A stretch of DNA of 64,000 nucleotides from Hymenobacter aerilatus (GCF_022921095.1 NZ_CP095053.1:4196501-4260500); one strand, 5' to 3'. Positions 33,801 to 42,660 are shown, numbered from the stretch's first letter. Numbers and translations are program-made. The notes: generated from the letters alone by a model not told the origin.

Positions 33801-35733
33801 GCAGCGTGGCCTCGTGCTGCTGACGCAGGGCCGTATGGGCAGTGCCAGCCGTCAGGGTTTCGCTGATTCGGCCAGCTTGCTCCAGCCAGGCTCTATCTGC
33901 TACGGCTGCTCCAGACAGCCTAGGAGCTAGCAGCGCGTGGCGGGCAGCCGGCAGCAGGGCCTCGACAGCGGCGCGATCTGTGGGGAGGGGCTGGAGACCA
34001 AGATGCCCGGCTAGGGCTTCGGCAGCAGCCTGCAGCGCCTCCACAGCTTCTTGGGCTTCGCGCAGGTACTGTGTCAGCTGCTGTTGCGCAGCAGGCAGCA
34101 GTACGGTCAGCTCGCTGCCCCAGAACAGCAGGTCTTTCGGCCGCCCGACTTTCTGCAAGGTAGCCTGCAGGCGGGCCGCCAGGGTTTCGGCGTGGGCAGC
34201 ATCGGTGTCGTTCCACTCAGCAAGGTGGGAAATAGCAAGCCGGGGCAGCTCTACCGCGCCGCGCGCCTCCTGCAGGCGGGCCAGCTCGCCAACCACCTGC
34301 TGGGCGGTGCGGCGGCTACGGCCCAGTGGGGTATTTACGGCCAGGGCGTAGTCGTTGAGGGCGGCGCGGTAGCGGGGCAGCTGGGCCATCTGGTCTTCTA
34401 CCAGCGCCGCGGTGGCCGGCCGGCCGAGGCTCAGCGTCTGCTTCAGCTCGTCGTGCAGGGCTTTCTTGTTGGCTTTGTTGCTGTGCAGTTCTAAGCAGGC
34501 CACGCCCAGCCCTAGGTTGTCGAGGCGGCGCTTTACCACTTCCAGTGCGGCCATTTTTTCAGCTACGAACAGCACCTTCTTGCCCGCCCCAATGGCTTCA
34601 GCCAGCAGGTTGGCAATGGTTTGCGACTTACCGGTGCCGGGCGGTCCCTGAATCACGAGGTTGCGACCTTCCTGCACGGCCAGCAGCGCCAGCAGCTGCG
34701 AGGAGTCGGCGTCGAGCACCTGGTGCAACTCGGCGGCCGGACTTTCGGTGTCGAGGAAGGCCGTGTCGCCAACGGTGGGGGCGGCATCCCGGAAGCCGGT
34801 ATCGGTGCCCAACAGTGCCGCAATAGCTGGATGGTTGAGCAACGGGGTTTCAGAGGGCCAAAGCGCGGGGTCCAGGTCGCGGTAGAGCATAAACTTCCCG
34901 AACGAAAAGAAGCCCAGCGCAATGCTGTCGGGCTGCACCTGCCAGCGCGGCAGGCCGGCTATGGCTTCGGCCACGGCCGCGAGGTAGGCGGCCACTCCGG
35001 TTTCTTCGTCCCACTCCGGCAAACTCAGCCCAAAGCTGGCCTTTAACTTAGCCTGTAAGGAGAGGTTACTTTCGATTTCGGCGCCGGTGTGGCGCAGCCG
35101 GAACCGCTCGGCGGCGGTACCGCGCTCCAGCAGAACCGGCAACAGCAGCAACGGGGCGTAGCGGGTCTCCTGGCTGCTTTCGGCCTCAAACCAAGTCAAC
35201 TGCCCCAGTGCCAGATACAGGATGTTGACGCCGGTTTCTTCCAGGCTGGTGCGGGCCGTATAATAAGTGTTGAGCAGCCGGCTTTCGAGCTTATCTGCCG
35301 GGTCGTCGGTTTGCAGCTTGTTGTCGGTGAGCAGGGCAGCCCGCTCCGCTTCCGGAAGGTCGGCCGGCATAGGCACCGGCTCCTGGGCGGCCTTATAATA
35401 TTCGTCGCGCCGAGCCTGGGCTTCGGTGGCACTGAGTTCGGAAGCGGCAGCTTCCAAGTGCGTGAAGCCGCTCATGAGCTGCACTGAATCCGGGGATTTT
35501 ATGGCCTTGCGCGAGCCGGGCGCACCCTGGAAATACATGGTTTTGCCTTGCCGCACCAGCACTTCATATATGGCCGCCGACTGCTCGCGCACCACTGTTA
35601 CGCCCCGCGCCGACGAGGGCCGGAAGTTGAGCAGTGGGTTGCGCAACCCCAGGTCCAGCAATTCCTGGCGGGAGGCTTCGAGGCGGGCGGTAAGTGTTGC
35701 AGAAGTAACTAATGAATCAGTAAAAGATTCCAT
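30886..35733 (-). CDS. giant SF1 helicase-nuclease (DUF4011/DUF3320 type)
   Basis: This 1615-residue protein is large and multidomain. Residues ~15-200 form a DUF4011 domain (LLDLGLRNPLLNF). The SF1 helicase follows, with Walker A GPPGTGKS at 363-370, a long helical insertion, Walker B FDEAS at ~995, GDSKQLPP at ~1023 and motif VI LITRAKQRCEVF at ~1239. A Vsr/MTES_1575-like endonuclease domain lies at ~1290-1385 (ESPFEEAVHRAL, GIECDGAMYHSA, RDRDRLRQ). A DUF3320 C-terminal domain lies at ~1430-1540. Proteins of this build are common in defence islands, so I infer a role in anti-phage or anti-plasmid defence. The RAYT-like gene follows by 27 bp. Confidence 0.88.
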   Translation of the reverse strand: MESFTDSLVTSATLTARLEASRQELLDLGLRNPLLNFRPSSARGVTVVREQSAAIYEVLVRQGKTMYFQGAPGSRKAIKSPDSVQLMSGFTHLEAAASELSATEAQARRDEYYKAAQEPVPMPADLPEAERAALLTDNKLQTDDPADKLESRLLNTYYTARTSLEETGVNILYLALGQLTWFEAESSQETRYAPLLLLPVLLERGTAAERFRLRHTGAEIESNLSLQAKLKASFGLSLPEWDEETGVAAYLAAVAEAIAGLPRWQVQPDSIALGFFSFGKFMLYRDLDPALWPSETPLLNHPAIAALLGTDTGFRDAAPTVGDTAFLDTESPAAELHQVLDADSSQLLALLAVQEGRNLVIQGPPGTGKSQTIANLLAEAIGAGKKVLFVAEKMAALEVVKRRLDNLGLGVACLELHSNKANKKALHDELKQTLSLGRPATAALVEDQMAQLPRYRAALNDYALAVNTPLGRSRRTAQQVVGELARLQEARGAVELPRLAISHLAEWNDTDAAHAETLAARLQATLQKVGRPKDLLFWGSELTVLLPAAQQQLTQYLREAQEAVEALQAAAEALAGHLGLQPLPTDRAAVEALLPAARHALLAPRLSGAAVADRAWLEQAGRISETLTAGTAHTALRQQHEATLLPEAWGQQLLPERGAFMSYGDKWWKFLNGDYRNAKKRLQSLWRGPLPAETASVIRAIDAIHETARHEQQLTGAHSLMSGLFGAAWQDVRSEWPMLTKTRDYLTLTHQRISRQELPTALLDYLARQPAPETLAPLLAALEAALTRHRTALQATADALQLNEARQFGPDGRLQFQPFAAQLAILSAWAADLPALRLTTEWNNVAATAQTEGLPELLLLAERWEPAAHHLVAAVRQTWLEYLQKLAYEQHPALRQFERAGHEEVAARFRQADRDSLYHNRVRAMQQHFGQLPHQQAGGQMLLLRNEFAKKTRHLPLRKLMQQAGRAVQAIKPVFMMSPLSVASYLPPGAVEFDLVVFDEASQVKPVEALGAIARGRQLVVVGDSKQLPPTSFFDSLTGAGEDADEENVTADIQSILELCKARQMPERMLRWHYRSLHQSLIAASNHLFYDDKLVIFPSPGGQGQLGLVYHHLPGTHYERGTTRTNPQEAQAVAEAVLHHARTTPRLTLGVVAFSTAQRQAIQDALEKLRRQHPETEEFFNRHPHEPFFVKNLENVQGDERDVILISIGYGRTREGYLSMSFGPLNGEGGERRLNVLITRAKQRCEVFTNLTADDLDLSRTRARGVAALKTFLGFAQHGRLNQNVETGRAMESPFEEAVHRALTARGYVVRPQIGSQGFYIDLAVVDPDQPGRYVLGIECDGAMYHSARSARDRDRLRQEVLENVGWRLHRIWSTDWFRDPAAETERAVQAIEAARHLAALDEADEPEEEAPALGTDAPSGIAREEASTMPISLSEPYQVAQLPAAVGHRELHQHSLGQLANWLTQIVRVESPVHIEEATRRLAQASGATQVGARIRKVGQDAALLAQNLRHLRRVGDFLWDNAMQQPPLRDRSQLPAVSRKLGFVAPEEMALALRTVVEQSFALPREAVFLPTVRLLGFARLSDDMRQQLEVVVAGLLERGELAEMNGILKPAA

Positions 35734-35860
35734 AACAGATATGAATAAGCAGGTATAGTACTCAGCATATCAAGCATATAGATTAGCTGTCTCGCATGCA
35801 AGAAGGTCCAGCCCAACGACGGGATTCCCACTGATGATGGGCCGGTTAGAAACGCTTGCT

Positions 35861-37660
35861 CTATTGTTTATATCCTACCCTGGTGTTCAGCTTGCTGTGC
35901 TTGTTGCTGTAGCCGAAGTAGATAGCCAACCCGATAATCAGCCAGCCGAAGAACAGCATCCAGTTGCTGATGCCCAGTTGAGTCATTAAGTAGAGGTTGG
36001 TGAGCAGGCCCAGCACCGGCAGCAGCGACAGGCGCTTGGTGAACGACACCACTGTCAGCCCCACGCAAAACAGTAGGAACACGAGCATCGGAATCTGGTG
36101 GCGAAACTGCTCGTAGTCGCCGCTGCTCACGGCCTGCCAGAACTCGCTGATGGCCGAACGGTTATACTGCCACAGCGCCACGGCAGCCGCTAATAGGATC
36201 AGGCCCACGGCGTAGCGGCCGCTGAGGTAGGGCACCTTGAAACGGGCGTCGGACTGCCCGTGGGGGTCGATGATGAGGATGCCGCCGCACACCAGTGCAA
36301 ACGCGAACAGGGTGCCGATGCTGGTGAGGTCAATCACCAAATCCATATTGAGCAGCAAGGCCGGCACGCCCACAAACAGGCCCGTGACGATGGTACTGAA
36401 CGAGGGCGTGTGAAACTTGGGGTGCACCTTGGCAAACACCGGCGGCAACAGCCCGTCGCGGCTCATCGTCAGCCAGATACGTGGCTGTCCAATCTGGAAC
36501 ACCAGCAGCACCGAGGTCATGGCAAATACCGCCGACACGGCCACCACGCCTGCCAGCCAGTCTACGCCTACCTGCTTGAATACGAAGGACAGCGGGTCGC
36601 CTACCCCTAGCTCGGTATAGCTCACCATGCCGGTGAGTACCAGCGTAATTATCACATACAGAATGGTGCAAATCACCAAGGCATAAATCATGGCGCGGGG
36701 CAGGTCACGCTGGGGGTTCTTGCACTCCTCAGCCGTGGTACTGATGGCGTCGAAACCGATATAGGCAAAAAACACCGCTGATACGCCTTTTAGTACGCCA
36801 CCAATGCCGTTGGGTGCGAAGGGTGTCCAGTTGGCGGTTTTTACATAAAACGCTCCTACCACAATTACTACCCCTACTACGGCTAGCTTCAACAAAACCA
36901 GCAGGTTAGAAGCCGTTTTCGATTCTTTGATACCGATGTATACCAGCGCCGTAACGAGCACCGTGATGATGAAGGCGGGCAGGTCGCAGACCAGCTTGAA
37001 GTCGCCGAACAGGGTAGGCGCCGCGCTCCAGATGCGGTAGGCTTCTTGCTGAGCAGCAGTGGCCTCTGAGAGTGGTCGGCCAGCCAGCATCAAGTCCAGC
37101 ACGGCGTGGTAGCCGGCATAGGCGCTTTGGGTTCCAAGGGTTAGATAATCAGGAATATGCAACCCTACGCCATCCAGCAAACCGGTAAAATAATCTGACC
37201 ACGAAATGGCTACCACAATGTTGCCCACGGCATATTCCATAATCAGCGCCCAGCCGATAATCCAGGCGGCCAGCTCGCCAAACGAGGCGTAGGCGTAGGT
37301 GTAGGCTGAACCCGACACCGGGATGGTAGCCGCAAACTGCGCGTAGCACAGCGCTGAGAAAGCGCAAGCAATGGCCGTGAAGACAAACAACAGCGACACG
37401 GCCGGGCCGCCGTCGTGCGAGGCGTTGCCGATGGTGCTGAAAATGCCGGCTCCAATCACAGCCGCAATGCCCAGGGCCGTGAGGTCGCGCACGGAGAGGT
37501 GGCGGGCCAAGTGGCCGTCTTGCTCGCCGCCTACCCCGGCGTGGGCATCGGCGGGCGGGTTCGACTGAAGTTGGGCTATACTTTTGCGCCGGAACAAGCC
37601 GGCCGTGCGCGTAGGAGGTAGCGGAGTAGGCAATGCGGTAGAATCGGTTTTGGAGGGCAA
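35861..37660 (-). CDS. APC-family amino acid permease (cationic-type)
   Basis: The 599-residue protein has 12-14 membrane segments. The first carries the APC motif LTALGIAAVIGAGIFSTIGN (~60-80), followed by FSALCYAQFAATIPVSGSAY and a conserved AAEECKNPQRDLP-like segment (TTAEECKNPQRDLPRAMI). The length and layout resemble cationic amino acid transporters (CAT, YfnA-like). The start at TTG 37660 gives a hydrophilic N-terminal tail of about 55 residues. It lies between the helicase and a divergent regulatory-domain gene, and is not linked to amino acid catabolic genes. Confidence 0.92.
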   Translation of the reverse strand: MPSKTDSTALPTPLPPTRTAGLFRRKSIAQLQSNPPADAHAGVGGEQDGHLARHLSVRDLTALGIAAVIGAGIFSTIGNASHDGGPAVSLLFVFTAIACAFSALCYAQFAATIPVSGSAYTYAYASFGELAAWIIGWALIMEYAVGNIVVAISWSDYFTGLLDGVGLHIPDYLTLGTQSAYAGYHAVLDLMLAGRPLSEATAAQQEAYRIWSAAPTLFGDFKLVCDLPAFIITVLVTALVYIGIKESKTASNLLVLLKLAVVGVVIVVGAFYVKTANWTPFAPNGIGGVLKGVSAVFFAYIGFDAISTTAEECKNPQRDLPRAMIYALVICTILYVIITLVLTGMVSYTELGVGDPLSFVFKQVGVDWLAGVVAVSAVFAMTSVLLVFQIGQPRIWLTMSRDGLLPPVFAKVHPKFHTPSFSTIVTGLFVGVPALLLNMDLVIDLTSIGTLFAFALVCGGILIIDPHGQSDARFKVPYLSGRYAVGLILLAAAVALWQYNRSAISEFWQAVSSGDYEQFRHQIPMLVFLLFCVGLTVVSFTKRLSLLPVLGLLTNLYLMTQLGISNWMLFFGWLIIGLAIYFGYSNKHSKLNTRVGYKQ

Positions 37661-37805
37661 AAGATACTGAATAAATGCGGCGGACGCGGCGCATTCTCGC
37701 TGATGCGGCTGATGGTCAACGGGAAAAGTATTTTTTGTAACGGCGTGTGGAATGTGACAACCAGTGGCATCTACCTAGCAACAGCCGTTTTCAACTTCTC
37801 TGCCT

Positions 37806-38555
37806 ATGCTTGCCCCTACCCTATCCGTCCCTACCCCCTGCCACGAGAACTGGCAACAGATGACACCTGCTACAAACGGTCGCCACTGCGCCGCCTGCCA
37901 AACCGTGGTAGTCGATTTCACCCACTTCACCGATGCCGAACTGCTGGCCTACCTCGGGCAGCACGCAGGCCAATCTACTTGCGGACGGTTCCGGGCCGAG
38001 CAGTTGGGTCGACCGTTGCAACCCACCACTGCGGCTACTGTGGGAACTGCACGGTGGCGAACATGGCTAGCAGCGGCCGTGGCAGTGTGGGGGCTACGGG
38101 AAGTAGCCGCGCCGGCCGTGCGGGCACAAGTGCCGTTGGAACAGCGGGAACCAACTCCTACGCTTGCGCCCATCACACTGGGCTTAGTAGCCCCACCGCC
38201 GGTGACGGTACACGGTGTCGTTACGGATGCAGATGGGCCGTTGCCGGGCGTTACCGTCTTACTACCGGGTACACAACTTGGTGCAGTGTCTGACACAAAT
38301 GGCAGGTTTGAATTGACCGTACCGCCTGCAGCTGTAGCAATGCACCTACAGCTTACCGTTTCTTATATCGGCTATCAGCCGCAGCACGTAGCGATACCTA
38401 CCTCCCCAAATCAAACGCTACACGTAGTGTTGACGCCTGATGTAAAAGGCATGTTGAGCGGTGAAGTAGTTGTTGTAGACGGTTATTCTTCCTCTCCTTG
38501 GTACACGCCCCGCGGCTTGTGGCAGCGGGTGAAGCGGCCGTTTCAGCGGTGGTAA
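37806..38555 (+). CDS. Cys-rich N-terminal domain plus carboxypeptidase-regulatory-like domain
   Basis: The 249-residue protein has an N-terminal region with four or five Cys (PCHENWQQMTP, GRHCAACQTVVVDFT, STCGRFRAEQLGR; ~11-70), probably a small cytoplasmic zinc-binding module. A single membrane segment follows (~85-100), then a Pro-rich linker. From ~140 comes a CarboxypepD_reg-like beta-sandwich (VHGVVTDADGPLPGVTVLLP, GRFELTVPP, VSYIGYQPQHV). Bacteroidota encode several such fusions, some with TonB-like C-termini. The role is unknown; it may signal or anchor at the inner membrane. Confidence 0.75.
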   Translation: MLAPTLSVPTPCHENWQQMTPATNGRHCAACQTVVVDFTHFTDAELLAYLGQHAGQSTCGRFRAEQLGRPLQPTTAATVGTARWRTWLAAAVAVWGLREVAAPAVRAQVPLEQREPTPTLAPITLGLVAPPPVTVHGVVTDADGPLPGVTVLLPGTQLGAVSDTNGRFELTVPPAAVAMHLQLTVSYIGYQPQHVAIPTSPNQTLHVVLTPDVKGMLSGEVVVVDGYSSSPWYTPRGLWQRVKRPFQRW

Positions 38556-38604
38556 AGTAGTGCTTGCACCAAACCTTTTCCCCCGAAAAATCCTTTATCT
38601 GGGG

Positions 38605-39705
38605 ATGAAGAACTTGCTGCTCGCTACCCTACTCTTATTCGGCACATTGTCTGGCTGTGCCGTGAAGCCGACCAATAAACACGACGTTTTCACCGAAACC
38701 GCCCAACTGCCTCAGGAAGAAGCGCCGCACGAGCGCAATTCTTTGGAATGGTGGTATTTCACTGGCCACCTGCGCGACAAGAATACTGGCGAGGAGTTCG
38801 GCACGGAGTACGTATTCTTCCACTTCAACCTGAACGGCAAGCAAGACTGGCAGATGGTCAACTTTTCCGTGACCGACCCTAAGGCCCAGCAGTTTCGCTA
38901 CGACTATAAGGTGCGCAAGCTGCCGGAGCTGCTCACTGCTACCCTACCCCTCAACCTGAATATGCAGAAGCAGGCCCAGCAGTGGCAGCTTACGGGCCAG
39001 GAGGGCCGCTACCACTTGCAGGCGCGCATGGCCCGCCACGCTGGCACGGCTATCAACCTGACCACCACGCCCGCCAAACCCGTGCTGCTGCACAGCGGCA
39101 CCGGCTACGAAAACTACGGTGGCAAGGCCACGGCCGGCTATTACAGCTACCCGCGCCTGATGGCCAGCGGCACTATGGAAGTGAATGGCCAGCGGCACGA
39201 GGTAGAAGGTGAGCTGTGGTACGACCGCCAATGGAACTGCAACTCCGTGATGGCTAAGGACGCCGGCTGGGACTGGTTCAGCGTTCAGCTGGACGAGCCG
39301 AAAGAGGACTTGATGCTGTATCAGCTATTCAACCGTGCCACCGGGGAATACGTGGGCGGCGGCTCGCACTACTCGGCTACTGCGCAGAGCACTCACCTCG
39401 GCGAAGACGACTTCCAGCTCGAAACCCTGGCCGAGTGGACCAGCCCGCACTCCCGCAAAACCTACCCCAATAAGTGGCGCGTGCGCATCCCCAGCCAGGG
39501 CTACGATTTGGTGATAGAGCCGGTTATGCAGGATCAGGAGTTGAGCATCAAGCTGCTACCCGGCATCAAGATGAGCTATTGGGAAGGTATGTGCCGTGTA
39601 TCCGGCACGCACTACGGCAAACCTGTGACCGGCCGCAGCTACGTCGAAATCACCAACCGCAAGGAAAAGCAAAAGGTGAAAGAAGCCGTAACGGCGAGGA
39701 AATGA
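38605..39705 (+). CDS. CrtC/AttH-like lipocalin-domain lipoprotein
   Basis: The ATG at 38605 gives a 366-residue lipoprotein with lipobox LSGC (Cys ~17). The core matches the AttH/CrtC N-terminal lipocalin-like fold: SLEWWYFTGHLRDKNTGEEF, EYVFFHFNL, TGYENYGGKATAGYYSYPRL, GELWYDRQWNC and WDWFSVQLDE. The fold includes carotenoid 1,2-hydratase; the conserved Trp-Trp-Tyr and Asp-Arg-Gln-Trp motifs are present. I see no other carotenoid genes in the window, so the substrate is open. It is convergent with the histidine kinase. Confidence 0.85.
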   Translation: MKNLLLATLLLFGTLSGCAVKPTNKHDVFTETAQLPQEEAPHERNSLEWWYFTGHLRDKNTGEEFGTEYVFFHFNLNGKQDWQMVNFSVTDPKAQQFRYDYKVRKLPELLTATLPLNLNMQKQAQQWQLTGQEGRYHLQARMARHAGTAINLTTTPAKPVLLHSGTGYENYGGKATAGYYSYPRLMASGTMEVNGQRHEVEGELWYDRQWNCNSVMAKDAGWDWFSVQLDEPKEDLMLYQLFNRATGEYVGGGSHYSATAQSTHLGEDDFQLETLAEWTSPHSRKTYPNKWRVRIPSQGYDLVIEPVMQDQELSIKLLPGIKMSYWEGMCRVSGTHYGKPVTGRSYVEITNRKEKQKVKEAVTARK

Positions 39706-39717
39706 TGAGTTGACAAA

Positions 39718-39772
39718 TAGAAAAAGTGCGTGTCATCCTGAGCTGCGCTCAGGATGACACGCACTTTTTCTA
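39718..39772. terminator. TCATCCTGAGC palindrome acting as bidirectional terminator
   Basis: Two perfect 26-base arms (39718-39743, 39747-39772) enclose a 3-base loop, with A5 and T5 runs near the ends. The arms contain GTGTCATCCTGAGC, the core of the REP-like element at 29099-29231. Confidence 0.88.
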
Positions 39773-39792
39773 CCTAGCAGCGCCTTAACTCA

Positions 39793-41061
39793 CTACTCCC
39801 CATTCAGCACGATGCGGAAGGTGGTACCCTTCCCTACCTCAGACCACTTCACGAAGAGCTTGCCTTTGTGATAGTTCTCGATAATGCGCTTGGCCAGCGC
39901 CAGCCCCAGACCCCACCCGCGCTTCTTGGTAGTGTAACCGGGTAGGAATACCGACTCCATCTTATTCTTCGAGATGCCCTTGCCCGTGTCCGTGATGTCG
40001 ATGGCAATCTGGTTTTTGCTGCGCACCGGCCGGCGCAAGTGAATATGGATGCTGCCCCGACCATCCATGGCATCCACGGCGTTTTTGCAGATGTTTTCTA
40101 CCACCCAATCAAACAGCGGCACGTTTACCTGCGCGGGCATATCGGTGGGTAGGGAGGTGGTGATGGTGAAGATAACCTTGCGCGACACCCGGCTTTGTAG
40201 GTAGGCAATGGCGTTTTGGGTCACCATCAGAATATTCTCGTCCTTAAGCACCGGCACCGAGCCGATGTTGCTGAAACGCTCTGTAATAATTTCCAGCCGC
40301 CGGATGTCCTTGCCCAGCTCCTCCACAATCGGCTCGTCCTTAAAGCGTTCCGACTCCCGCAAATACGCCTGCCAGCCCACCAGGCTGCTCAGTGGCGTGC
40401 CCAGCTGGTGGGCCGTTTCCTTGGCCAGCCCTACCCACACGCGGTTTTGCTCGGCCCGCCGCGACGAGCTGAATGAGAAATAGGCAATAACAGCTAGGCA
40501 GCTTACCACCGCCAGCTGCACCAGCGGGTAGGTTTGCAGTCGATCGAGCAGTTCAGAGTTTTTATAATACAGATAGTTACGCAGGCCAGCACCCAACTCA
40601 ATCACAATGGGTGGGTGCTTTTCTTTCATTTCGAGCACCTGCTTTTTCAAGAACACCTGACGCTGCTCGTCGTTCAGGCCTTTAGGTACATCTACGTACT
40701 TGTAATCCACTACGTCGCCGTCGCTGTTTACCAGCAAAATCGGGATGGTCTTGTTTAGCTGAATAATTTCGTCGAACACGAAGGTGGTGTTGGCATCCTC
40801 CACCTCCGTATTAATCAGGAAGCGCATGGCCTTAGCGTAGAGGTCTATCTGCTGCTGTTCGCGCTCGGCCAAGTGGCGCACCAAGATATTGGTATACAAC
40901 ACAGTGGCCACCGCAATCAGCAAAGCACTGGCCAGCACTACCAGCTTGCCACGGGATTTTTGGTCGTAGATCGGAATCAAGGAAAAGCGATGGAGCCAAG
41001 CTCCGGGTAGGTGAGACAACGAAGGTAGGAACTCGGCGCGGGTCGTGCGCAAGGAAGCCAC
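39793..41061 (-). CDS. orphan sensor histidine kinase
   Basis: The 422-residue membrane kinase has two membrane segments (~40-60 and ~180-198) around an extracytoplasmic sensor of about 120 residues. The phosphoacceptor is H218 in AKETAHQLGTPLSSL, a Bacteroidota H-box variant. The ATPase domain (~310-420) has N-box ENICKNAVDAMDG, G1 DTGKGIS and G2 GWGLGLALAKRI. No response regulator is adjacent, so the partner is elsewhere. The start is GTG 41061, divergent from hemA. The signal is unknown. Confidence 0.92.
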   Translation of the reverse strand: MASLRTTRAEFLPSLSHLPGAWLHRFSLIPIYDQKSRGKLVVLASALLIAVATVLYTNILVRHLAEREQQQIDLYAKAMRFLINTEVEDANTTFVFDEIIQLNKTIPILLVNSDGDVVDYKYVDVPKGLNDEQRQVFLKKQVLEMKEKHPPIVIELGAGLRNYLYYKNSELLDRLQTYPLVQLAVVSCLAVIAYFSFSSSRRAEQNRVWVGLAKETAHQLGTPLSSLVGWQAYLRESERFKDEPIVEELGKDIRRLEIITERFSNIGSVPVLKDENILMVTQNAIAYLQSRVSRKVIFTITTSLPTDMPAQVNVPLFDWVVENICKNAVDAMDGRGSIHIHLRRPVRSKNQIAIDITDTGKGISKNKMESVFLPGYTTKKRGWGLGLALAKRIIENYHKGKLFVKWSEVGKGTTFRIVLNGE

Positions 41062-41388
41062 GGGCCATGCCGGCCTACCCCTGTGGCGCTATCCAACCAA
41101 AACCTGACAAAAATCATCCACCAACCGCCCTAGAAAAGCACCGTCACCGGCTCCTTCTGCTCTAAAAAGCCGTTATACAGCTGTTTTATGGCAGGTAAAC
41201 TGTTTAGAATAAAATAAATATGCCCTGTAAGCAGGCTTATATATTTCCGAAAAAGGCCGTTTTGCGGGGTTATACCCCCATCTTTCACAGAACTTCCTTT
41301 CTCCCGAACCTCTCCTACCTACTCGCTGTTTTCAATCTATCGAATTGCGCCGTAATTTTGCGCCCTACGCTCCGCGTTAGTACCTGCT
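41062..41388. other. 327-bp divergent intergenic region (kinase/hemA)
   Basis: No gene is seen. The middle (41180-41260) is AT-rich. The hemA promoter candidate lies at 41329-41360. I found no TAnnTTTG box pointing to the kinase. Confidence 0.5.
41329..41360 (+). promoter_or_regulatory. candidate hemA promoter
   Basis: TTTT at 41329-41332, a 20-bp spacer and TAATTTTG at 41353-41360 fit the Bacteroidota consensus; the ATG of hemA is 29 bp further on. Confidence 0.6.
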
Positions 41389-42660
41389 ATGCTCCACCCG
41401 TTTAAAGCTGTCAGCCTCTCCTATAAAAAAGCGCCGCTGGAAATCCGCGAGCTTATTGCCCTGGACGAGGCTGCTTGCCGCCGCTTCCTGCACACGCTCC
41501 ACCACGACCTGCACTTGCAGGACCTGCTGGTGCTGAGCACCTGCAACCGTACCGAAGTCTACTACGCCGCCGACCGCGACCAGAGCCCGGCCATTATCGA
41601 GGCCCTGGCGCAGCTCAAGCAGCTCCCCGATGCGACGGCCTACTACGCGTACTTCGATATTCTGGACACCTACGAGGATGCCGTGCAGCACCTGTTTGAG
41701 GTGAGCATGGGCCTCGCCGCTCAGGTGGTAGGTGACCTGCAGATCAGCAACCAGGTGAAGATGGCCTACCAGTACTCGGCCGATGCGGATGCCGCCGGGC
41801 CGTTTCTGCACCGGTTGCTGCATACTATCTTCTTCACCAACAAGCGGGTGCAGCAGGAAACTGCCTTTCGCGATGGGGCAGCCTCTACCTCCTATGCTGC
41901 CCTGGAGCTGGTAGAGGAGTTGACCACCGATATAGCCAACCCGCGTGTGCTGGTGGTCGGGCTGGGTGAAATTGGCGCCGACGTGTGCCGCCACCTCGGC
42001 GACAGCCGCCAGTTCTCCGACGTGACCATCTGCAACCGCACCCGCCACAAGGCTGAGCAGCTCGCCGCCGAGTGTGGCGTGAAAGTACTTGACTTCGAAA
42101 ACCTGACCCAGGGCCTGCGTGAAGCCGACGTGGTGATTTCCTCCATCGCCCGCGACACGCCCTTTTTCACCCGCGAGCTGGTGGCACACATGGATGTGCT
42201 GAGCTACAAGTTCTTCATCGACTTGTCGGTGCCGCGCAGCATTGAGGCGGAGGTAGAGACGGTGCCCGGCGTGCTGGTATATAATATCGACGCTATTCAC
42301 AGCAAGACTTCGGCGGCGCTGGAGCAGCGCTTAGCAGCCGTGCCACAGGTACGCGCCATCATTGCCGAGAGCATTGCCAGCCTGGGCGACTGGGCCAAAG
42401 AGATGATGGTGTCGCCCATCATTCAGAAAATCAAAGGAGCCTTAGAAACGCTGCGGCAGGAAGAGCTGGAGCGCCACCTCAAAAAGGCTACCCCCGAGGA
42501 AGCGAAGCGCCTTGAAGACGTAACCCGTTCCTTAATGAACAAAGTGCTGAAACAGCACGTGCTCCAGTTGAAAGCCGCCTGCAAGCGTGACAACGCCGAC
42601 CAGTTGGTGGACGCCCTCACAGAACTGTTCGACTTAGAGAATCAGCCAGCTACGGCGTGA
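41389..42660 (+). CDS. hemA: glutamyl-tRNA reductase
   Basis: It makes glutamate-1-semialdehyde from glutamyl-tRNA, the first step of C5-pathway haem synthesis. The 423 residues show the catalytic Cys52 in LSTCNRTEVYYA, the KMAYQYSADADAAG helix, the NADPH motif VLVVGLGEIGADVCRHL (~185) and NRTRHKAEQLA, and a C-terminal dimerisation helix region. Length and start are normal. It is monocistronic with a terminator at 42700. Confidence 0.96.
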   Translation: MLHPFKAVSLSYKKAPLEIRELIALDEAACRRFLHTLHHDLHLQDLLVLSTCNRTEVYYAADRDQSPAIIEALAQLKQLPDATAYYAYFDILDTYEDAVQHLFEVSMGLAAQVVGDLQISNQVKMAYQYSADADAAGPFLHRLLHTIFFTNKRVQQETAFRDGAASTSYAALELVEELTTDIANPRVLVVGLGEIGADVCRHLGDSRQFSDVTICNRTRHKAEQLAAECGVKVLDFENLTQGLREADVVISSIARDTPFFTRELVAHMDVLSYKFFIDLSVPRSIEAEVETVPGVLVYNIDAIHSKTSAALEQRLAAVPQVRAIIAESIASLGDWAKEMMVSPIIQKIKGALETLRQEELERHLKKATPEEAKRLEDVTRSLMNKVLKQHVLQLKAACKRDNADQLVDALTELFDLENQPATA

